DNA from: an endosymbiont 'TC1' of Trimyema compressum
GTDB taxonomy: Bacteria > Bacillota > TC1
NCBI RefSeq assembly: GCF_001584725.1
Contig: NZ_CP014606.1
Span: forward strand, 1,116,001 to 1,180,000
Direction: 5' to 3'
DNA: 64,000 nucleotides
The notes under the pieces were generated by a model. It saw nothing but the letters and a program-made list of their open reading frames with translations, had not been told where the DNA came from and ran no database searches. Position numbers and translations under genes: made by a program. Positions 58,074-64,000 of the stretch are shown here, piece by piece (positions within the stretch are counted from its first letter, which is position 1; each line of letters begins with the position of its first letter).

Positions 58074-58113
58074 TAAAGATGGTAGACACAAAAAGATTGC
58101 GTCTACCATCTTT
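58074..58113. terminator. Hairpin terminator
   Basis: AAAGATGGTAGAC pairs with GTCTACCATCTTT, with T following on the plus strand. The stretch 57949-58073 holds no gene. Confidence 0.7.
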
Positions 58114-58169
58114 TAATATATACTAAAAAAGAGTGAGAACGTGGAAGGGTTATACTTAAATGGACATGA

Positions 58170-58450
58170 ACTTTTGAAAACTAACCTTTCACACAGAATT
58201 TAAAACAGCTAGAGACAGTCTTGGTTTAAATCCTAGGGCCACCTTCCACTCTCTTAGAAAAACTAATGCAACAATCATGGCCGAGAACAATATTAGCAGT
58301 AGGGAAATAAAACAGAGACTGGGTCATGGAGACATTGCTGTCTCAGATTGCTACTATATAAAGGAAACTGTTAAAAATCAAAAAAAGGCTGCATCAATAA
58401 AATATTTATTGCTCTCTTATTTTTTTAATATTTTTTGGTCGTCAAACTAG
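58170..58450 (+). pseudogene. Tyrosine recombinase C-terminal remnant (second)
   Basis: TEFKTARDSLGLNPRATFHS, LRKTNATIMAENNISSREIK, QRLGHGDIAVSDCYYIKETV. The H-x-L-R, LGH and final Tyr of integrases are visible (Tyr in DCYYI). It differs from the remnant at 22728, so it came from another element. It lies 50 bases from a tRNA 3' fragment. Confidence 0.8.
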
Positions 58451-58498
58451 TCATCAAAGCACTAAAAAAGGATTCCAATAAAATTACCGAAACCCTCT

Positions 58499-58553
58499 TG
58501 GTGCGAGAGATGGGACTTGAACCCACATAATGTTACTCACACGCCCCTCAAAG
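58499..58553 (-). other. tRNA 3' fragment (Leu-like), probable attachment-site relic
   Basis: On the minus strand a T-arm GTGGGTTCAAGTCCCAT, acceptor half CTCTCGC and ACCA are preceded by a long variable arm and TTTGAGG, which could be a GAG anticodon loop. The 5' half is not recognisable beyond 58553. An integrase relic on the other side fits an att site. Confidence 0.6.
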
Positions 58554-58653
58554 CCATAAAGCTAGCTATTTACAAGCTAAACACATAATTAAATGGCTAA
58601 TTTGCATATTTTATTTTCTTTCTTTTTCTTTTATTTTGTTTTCTAAAGTGTCA

Positions 58654-58687
58654 TTCAGAGTGTCATTAAACATCTTGACACTCTGAA
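58654..58687. repeat. Perfect 12-base inverted repeat
   Basis: TTCAGAGTGTCA and TGACACTCTGAA separated by 10 bases, preceded by a further AGTGTCATT. No T-run, so it may be an operator or recombinase site. The rest of 58554-58845 holds no gene I can see. Confidence 0.55.
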
Positions 58688-58845
58688 AGGGATTTCTATT
58701 ATTCTAATAAATGATTTGTAAAAACATTTAGCATTTTGGATAAACTTTTTGATATGCAGTCATCTGTTTTTATGGATATGACAAGAATACATATCACAAT
58801 AAATAAAATCAATTTCAACGACAATATAATAATATACTCCTTTAC

Positions 58846-59240
58846 TTATCTTGCTGTATGTATAACAAGGTAACATTCTGCTAAAATAAATCCATCAGTT
58901 AACAAATTGTCATTAAACTCTTTAAATGATTTTTTCGTAACAAAATATCTATCATATTCTATATTGTTTTTAGAAATTCTTTCTTTTTTGCTACGTATTT
59001 TTCTATATCTATATTGCTTTTGGTAAATGCTTTTACCTCAACTAGGCATTTGCCTAGTCTCATTATTGATAAAAATCAAATTGGCTTTTTTCCTGAATGA
59101 CTTTTTCATTAAAATAATAATATCATCTGGAATCACTCCAAAACTTCGAGCAGTATTAGACATTCCATTCATTTCAAGATAACCTATTGCTAATTTATGA
59201 AATATCGGAATACTAATTAAATTAAACTAAAATAAAAATT
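58846..59240 (-). pseudogene. Unknown small protein remnant between RHS gene and att relic
   Basis: FNLISIPIFHKLAIGYLEMN, GMSNTARSFGVIPDDIIILM, then in another frame LSIMRLGKCLVEVKAFTKSN, IDIEKYVAKKKEFLK, then YDRYFVTKKSFKEFNDNLLT, DGFILAECYLVIHTAR. About 120 residues, alpha/beta, with two or more shifts. No family recognised. Its place after an RHS gene fits a former immunity gene, which is a guess. Confidence 0.4.
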
Positions 59241-59313
59241 AATATTTAAATTCCTGCAATTGCCTTCACGGGAAAACTCCTCTTATGATTAGCCTTTACC
59301 AATCCTTTCTTAC

Positions 59314-59560
59314 TTATATATTATAAACTTCAATTTTTAAACTATCCTTTTTATCGTAAAAAAAATCAATTACAGTACCATTGCCATAGGTTGAAGATAG
59401 CATATTATGATAAACAGAATCATAAATGTTTCTTGAAATACTTTTACCATTTATATTTGAAGCAATTTTTCTTCCCCAGTTATTTTATTCAAAAGTATAG
59501 CTGATCCAAAGCCGTCAACTACAGCTTTTAGTAAATATATATATTGATTGAGAATTGTAC
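59314..59560 (-). pseudogene. Unknown small protein remnant
   Basis: LLKAVVDGFGSAILLNKITG and, in another frame, GRKIASNINGKSISRNIYDS, VYHNMLSSTYGNGTVIDFFY, DKKDSLKIEVYNI. About 80 residues, with no family I recognise. Confidence 0.35.
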
Positions 59561-59606
59561 TTTTAATCTTTTAAGTAGAATTCTATTCACTTCTAATAAA
59601 TTTGTT

Positions 59607-60041
59607 TCATTCTAGATACTCCCAAGCACTCAAGATAACATAATATGGAAAAATAATTAAAATACTAGCAATGAAACCTAATACTATTTTAAATACAAAT
59701 GTTAGCACTGAACCTAAAATAATAGATAAACATGTTGGAAGGATAATTAACAAGATAAAAAGAAGCATGTCTACTATTATGATAGCATAGACTTTTTGTA
59801 ATGTTATTTTTAGAGATTTTCTATAGTTGGCCTTATTGAAAACAAACATAAATCCAAGTGAAAATACAATTGGGAAAATTAATAATACGAATAATAGTAA
59901 AAACAACATTACAGCGTAATAATAAAATAATGGATAACCTGATCTGACTGTCAAAGGGATAATCATAGTTATATTTACAAAAAGCGATGCGAAAATAATA
60001 CATATTGTAATGCAAAATATATATATGATACTTTTTATCAA
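59607..60041 (-). CDS. Polytopic membrane protein, unknown
   Basis: The 144 residues have four hydrophobic helices (IIYIFCITICIIFASLFVNI, YYYAVMLFLLLFVLLIFPIV, YAIIIVDMLLFILLIILPTC, FKIVLGFIASILIIFPYYVI). The first codon would be TTG and I see no ribosome site, so it may be the frame-shifted second part of the gene at 60051-60266. It lies two genes downstream of an RHS C-terminus, a usual place for immunity genes. Confidence 0.5.
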   Translation of the reverse strand: MIKSIIYIFCITICIIFASLFVNITMIIPLTVRSGYPLFYYYAVMLFLLLFVLLIFPIVFSLGFMFVFNKANYRKSLKITLQKVYAIIIVDMLLFILLIILPTCLSIILGSVLTFVFKIVLGFIASILIIFPYYVILSAWEYLE

Positions 60042-60050
60042 AACAAATTT

Positions 60051-60266
60051 TCAATTGAGATGGTATTTTTTATTCAAATACCTTTTTAATATGAAAGAAA
60101 AAACAGTTATTGCAAAAATTAAAAGAACAGCTATTAACCAGTTATTTACTTCATTATAGTATAAAAACGAATATAAACGGCTAATTAGAATAACTAGCAT
60201 ATTGAAAATAAATGAAATTAAAATTATTTTTCTATTATCATTTAAAAATCCAAAATATTTTTTCAT
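60051..60266 (-). CDS. Small membrane protein, unknown
   Basis: AAGGAGG lies seven bases upstream of the ATG. The 71 residues have two helices (IILISFIFNMLVILISRLY and WLIAVLLIFAITVFSFILKR) and a basic tail (NKKYHLN). It may continue into the 59607 frame. First gene downstream of the RHS C-terminus. The gap 60267-60645 between them holds only a weak inverted repeat (AATCAATCCTAT/ATAGGATTGG at about 60345-60392). Confidence 0.5.
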   Translation of the reverse strand: MKKYFGFLNDNRKIILISFIFNMLVILISRLYSFLYYNEVNNWLIAVLLIFAITVFSFILKRYLNKKYHLN

Positions 60267-60645
60267 TTTTTCTCCTCCTTAATAATCAGAATTTTTATAA
60301 CAATGTATCTTTGTTTAGCCAATTTGAATATAGAATAGAAAGGAATCAATCCTATTAAATAAAACATACTAAAACAAGAACTTATAGGATTGGTTTTCAA
60401 CTCACTAAAGAGTCAACGATAATATAATTACTAGAAATTAGTACGCCTTAAAATCTTACAGATAACTGTAATTACAATTGTTAAAGAGTTTGATAGAATT
60501 CTCTTTTCACTTCTTAAAATTAAAACAATTGTCTATACAATTCCATAAGTAATTATCAATCATTAAGCTAACTACCAATACGTTTAAAAACTAGCATTAT
60601 TTCTCTTGTTAGTAAATTATTCTTATGATTCCAACATAAGAAATT

Positions 60646-61914
60646 TTACCAATCTTTTTTTATTCCAAAATAATAAGTATCTTTTGTGCCATATCCATCG
60701 TCCCCAAAAAAGCCAAAAGCAAATGGATCATCTGAAGGTCCAGTAAGATTACCTTTTCCATCAATCGTCCAATATTTTGCTTCTGCAACACTAGATTCTA
60801 AATTTACTGTTAAATTCCCAGCACCACTTTTACTATACCAAATACCGTCAATTTGGACAATAAAATGATATCTATGCTCATTTCTTTTTGCAATAACTTT
60901 ATTATATAAACTAGAATCAAGTTTTTCAACTTTGCCAAATCATCTTGAAGCGAAATATTCGAACTACCAATATCATCTTCTATAGAATTAATGAAACTCT
61001 TACCAGTTTTATTAAGATCATATCTAGTTTGTCTACCAGTAGCTGTACCATAGCAGTCAAAACTAATAGGGTCATAAGTTGTTCCACTTGTTCTTACATC
61101 AATTTTATTTGATACACTAGCAGGTTTTTGATATTCATTTGGTGGTAACTTCCATATGCTCAACCACCACTTCTCAATCATTTGGCCTAACCAATTAAAA
61201 AACTTACCCTCACGATCAATATTATTAATAGGATTATTACCACAATAGGCAAACATATTAGAATCGAATGCACCTTCGCCAGTATTTACATAAACATCTC
61301 CATTAATAAATCTACCTATTTCAGGATTATAATACCTTTGTTGTAAATAATAATATCCGGATTCCTCATCATAAAAATAAGAGCGATATCTAAGTGGGTT
61401 CTCAATCCCAATAGTATCTTTTAATTCCCCGCTAATTTCCTTTATATTCCCCCAACTATCATAGACATAAGATACTACTTCTTTTCCATTATTGTCAAGA
61501 ATACCTTCTACATCATTCTGAGCATTTAACTTGTAATGATAGGTATCACCATCTTTCACCATAGAAATTAGATCTCCTGTATAGCCTCTATTAAAGATTA
61601 TTATTGAATTATTAGTTTTTTGTCCAACAACTTCTCCATTTGAAGTTGCATATTCCGTAACTTCAGAATCAACTTTTTTGCTTGTTCTAATTCCATCTGC
61701 ATCATAATTGTATACTGTCGATTGATTATCCTGCTTAAAAGAAGCTAGGCGTCTTCCTTGTTTCCGAATATGTTCTTTGTTACCAAAAACTAAAACATTG
61801 CCAATTTCATCATAAGTTAATGTTTCTCCATCATACTTAACTAACAAATCCTTCCATTTATCATCATACACATATTCTTTTTCCGTTAATGATTCCCTAT
61901 CTTTAATTGATTTT
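60646..61914 (-). pseudogene. RHS/YD-repeat protein, C-terminal part with possible toxin domain
   Basis: YD-repeat core pieces are DGETLTYDEIGNVLVFGN, STVYNYDADGIRTSKKVDSE and NDVEGILDNNGKEVVSYVYD. The RHS core end follows: YYLQQRYYNPEIGRFINGDV, FAYCGNNPINNIDREGKF. Beyond lies a unique C-terminal region (GRQTRYDLNKTGKSFINSIE), a one-base shift near 60945, and LYNKVIAKRNEHRYHFIVQI, DGIWYSKSGAGNLTVNLESS to FGIKKDW at 60646. The 5' end is cut exactly at the IS. Confidence 0.82.
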
Positions 61915-61951
61915 TGGAAGAATGTCAATAGAGTAGATAGAAAAAGTGAAA

Positions 61952-62820
61952 TTAAGTTTTAATAGAAGTGAAAAAATAGTCTTCTTTGGAATTAGGAGAA
62001 AGAATGTTATTAGCAGAGTGGGGACGTATAGGGGGTTGTAGAAGCCCTCAATGTGTTCAAAGCAGGAAAGCTTAATTTGAGCAAAGGAAGAAAAAGACCT
62101 ACGAAGAATTTCTTCTTTTTTCATATATTTAAAAAGGACTCAACGACAGCATTGTCCCAAGGATGAGAAAGCTTAGAAAAAGATTGAATGATACCAAAAG
62201 AATCAAGGAGCTTTCTAAAGATAAAAGAAGTATATTAGGAACCTCTGTCAGAATGAAAAATAAGAGAAGTAGAAGGTTTTTGAGAATAAAAGGCTTTGAT
62301 AAAAGTATCCTTAACAAGAGAAGTATCAATTTTAAGAGAGAGCTTCCAAGCAATAATTTTACGAGAAAATAAATCCATAATAACACAGAGATAAGCAAAA
62401 GAGGCATTTAAATTAATATAGGTAATGTCACTAGCCCAGACTTGATTGGGCTGAGGAACATTAAAATTTTGATTTAGGTAGTTAGGGCAATCAAAATTGG
62501 GAATAGACCTCGGATGAATAAACCGAAGTTTGATAGTAGGCATTTTAGGAAGATTCATGTCAGTCATCAGGCGGCTCGCTCTACCAATACTGATGTTGAT
62601 GCCATAGTCATAGGAAAGAAGAGCCTTAATCTTAGATGGGCCAATACGTCTCTTAGTAAGATGACAAATCTCCGAGAATAAGCTGACGGAGTTTTTAATT
62701 CTCAATAGTTCTAGGAGAAAGTTTTTCCGAAAAGTATTTGTAATAGGAGCTGCGGTTCACTTTAAGGACATGACAAAGAAAAGAGATAGCGTGCTGAAAA
62801 CGAAGGGTATGAACAGCCAT
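61952..62820 (-). pseudogene. IS3 transposase OrfB, several lesions (copy 3)
   Basis: Same translated segments and same stops and frameshifts as copies 1 and 2, including the stop in HSDRGSQ at 62235. Confidence 0.9.
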
Positions 62821-63101
62821 TAATCTTTGTCTGAGTGAGGCGTGAATATGGCAATTGCTTTTTTTAAAATGATATTTTCCTCCTAGAGTCGAGCATTACG
62901 CTTTTGAAGATCCTTAATCTGCTTAGCGGTTAGAATAGTATCATCATCAATTCTAACCTGAGAATAAAGTTTAATCCACTTGTGTAAAGCAGACATGGAG
63001 ACACCATATTCTTTAGAAAGTTGGGATTGAGTTTTACCGTTTTGGTGTAAATTAACAATACTTTTTTTAAATTCTTCATCGTATTTCTTGTAATTATTCA
63101 T
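62820..63101 (-). pseudogene. IS3 transposase OrfA with internal TAG (copy 3)
   Basis: Same as copies 1 and 2, with TAG after NARL at 62883. Confidence 0.9.
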
Positions 63102-63179
63102 AATTTTATCCTTTCTTATGTGTCTACTTATTTAAAACATGTTTCACTTTTTCCTGTCTACTTTTTTAGTATATGTCCA

Positions 63180-64000
63180 GTTAGTAATGCTTAGTAATGC
63201 TGGTACTTCGGCTTCTATTTTTTGATCAGACTCCGTTTCATGATTCTCTAAAATATCTGAACTGGTAAAACCAGGCTCAAACAATCTAAAACTAAAACCA
63301 AATTTTCCATCCTTAACTTTAAGTAACTTTTCATCACTGGCATTTTTGGCAAAGGAAACATTTAAGGCATTTTCTGTGTTCTTTAATACACCTTCCTTAA
63401 TTTCCCCGTCTGTACCATCTATTAAGTTGTTGTTAATCTCCTTCATTACAGGCTTATTTTCAGTAGATTCATAATCTTTTGCTACATAATCATCGGGTAA
63501 TGGCACAGACTCTGGATGGATTTCAAGAGCTGGTTTATCATCTGGAATAGCATCTTTTGCTTCCTCAGGTATATTGAATTCAGCTAATTTTTTTATTTCA
63601 TTTTCAGTTTCGAGAGCGGTAGCCCTAGCTAAAGGATCTTTAGCTCCTTCTTCCTCATTTTTATTCGCATCATAATGGACAGCATAAGGATAGATTTCAG
63701 CCACAAGGGTACCATCATCTTTCCTAAAATGCTTAACAGAGGTTTCTCTTAAATCTTCTACTTCTTCAATAATTGGAGATTCTTTCTCCATGGAATCAGC
63801 AACAATTTCCTCTCCCTCTAAACTATTCATATCTGTCATTTCAGAAGTTGGTGGTGCTTCTTCTGTCATCTCTAAAGGTGCTGTTTCTGGTACATCATTT
63901 AAACCAACAGCTTCTGTTGCTTTAATATAGCGATCGATAGGCAAAGGAATTATACTTGAATTAAATATTAAACTAAACATAATAACAAAGGACAGACATA
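63180..64000 (-). pseudogene. RHS/wall-associated protein, N-terminal part
   Basis: A signal-like stretch (SFVIMFSLIFNSSIIPLP) starts near the window edge; the true start may lie beyond it. An acidic spacer follows, then EDLRETSVKHFRKDDGTLVA, EIYPYAVHYDANKNEEEGAK, and NALNVSFAKNASDEKLLKVK, FGFSFRLFEPGFTSSDILEN, the N-terminal pattern of secreted RHS/WapA-like proteins. A tandem TTAGTAATGC sits at the junction. The frame ends inside the IS. The repeat-rich middle of the gene is gone. Confidence 0.72.

Larger units (their letters stand above)
61915..63179 (-). mobile_element. IS3-family insertion sequence, copy 3 (1265 bp, inverted)
   Basis: The same element on the minus strand, with the same ends and lesions. 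In its own orientation the flanks are AAC (left) and AAA (right), so no target duplication. It lies inside one RHS-type gene, with N-terminal sequence on one side and C-terminal on the other. Confidence 0.93.

Noticed and set aside
58115-58140. Possible solo IS end (ATATACTAAAAAAG) near the second integrase relic
   Set aside because: The match to the IS left end stops after 14 AT-rich bases and the following GTAGACAGG is absent. Chance is likely.
59041-59058. Palindrome ACTAGGCATTTGCCTAGT
   Set aside because: It lies inside the broken ORF at 58846-59240 and codes for part of its readable protein, with no T-run or promoter context.
8838-63101. Genetic code change with TAA and TAG read as glutamine
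   Set aside because: glmM, alr and the 4906 gene end on TAG and most intact genes on TAA at lengths normal for their families, and many broken genes need frameshifts, which recoding cannot explain.
1-64000. CRISPR arrays, rRNA genes and replication origin
   Set aside because: No regularly spaced repeats, rRNA sequence or DnaA-box clusters were seen.

Overview
This is an AT-rich bacterial chromosome segment of Bacillota (Firmicutes) type, most likely a clostridium-like anaerobe. The evidence is strong GGAGG ribosome sites, tRNAs with encoded CCA, a folB-folK fusion, the acpS/nnr/alr/tsaE/tsaB/rimI gene order, CcpA-like LacI and PadR regulators, and a cobalamin riboswitch over a cobalt-uptake operon. 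I cannot name a genus. The WxL/DUF916/internalin-type surface genes near 54-56 kb are more typical of Bacilli and could be acquired.

The main feature is selective gene decay. Housekeeping genes are intact: citrate synthase, hpf, pgm, folBK, folP, a block from an ABC exporter through rimI, tsaB, tsaE, an amidohydrolase, alr, nnr and acpS, glmM, lacI, padR, rsgA and three tRNAs. Most others are broken by frameshifts, in-frame stops or internal deletions: comF, the pABA genes, SPFH/nfeD, ygjP, tspO, the cobalamin and early haem genes, two FtsX-type efflux permeases, a MacAB-like pump, HsmA and a surface protein cluster. Single-base indels alone could be uncorrected long-read errors. Several lesions are deletions or fusions of tens to hundreds of bases (pabB into pabC, the cbiC core, cbiO into hemB, Walker A of an ABC ATPase, the middle of an RHS gene), which points to real decay.

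Layout. 1-1.8 kb: citrate synthase (cut by the window edge) and hpf. 1.9-9.3 kb: comF remnant, pgm and a folate operon whose pABA branch is dead. 9.3-10.7 kb: SPFH/nfeD and ArsC-like remnants. 10.7-12.0 kb: IS3-family copy 1. 12.1-20.2 kb: the intact housekeeping operon and a ygjP remnant. 20.3-21.6 kb: IS copy 2. 21.6-23.7 kb: surface-repeat, GyrI-like and integrase remnants ending at tRNA-Leu, tRNA-Gly and tRNA-Val. 23.9-31 kb: tspO remnant and the decayed cbi/hem operon with its riboswitch. 31-34.5 kb: glmM, small membrane proteins, lacI. 34.5-43 kb: three decayed ABC efflux sets. 43-51 kb: the PadR/DUF1700/DUF4097 operon and mixed small genes, rsgA, an IS200-like relic and a QueG-like gene. 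51-58.5 kb: endolysin, repressor and lipoprotein remnants, the WxL cluster, SHOCT and aldo/keto reductase remnants, and a second integrase relic beside a tRNA 3' fragment. 58.5-64 kb: orphan small ORFs and an RHS gene split by IS copy 3.

The three IS3-family copies are the same length (1265 bp), look identical and share the same inactivating lesions. Each sits where unrelated or non-contiguous gene pieces meet, with no visible target duplication. Together they suggest a genome undergoing IS-linked rearrangement that is losing pABA, cobalamin/haem, export and surface functions. The most promising less-explained signals are the RHS C-terminal domain with its small membrane neighbours, and leader RNAs that can hide ribosome-binding sites upstream of rsgA and the GyrI-like gene.
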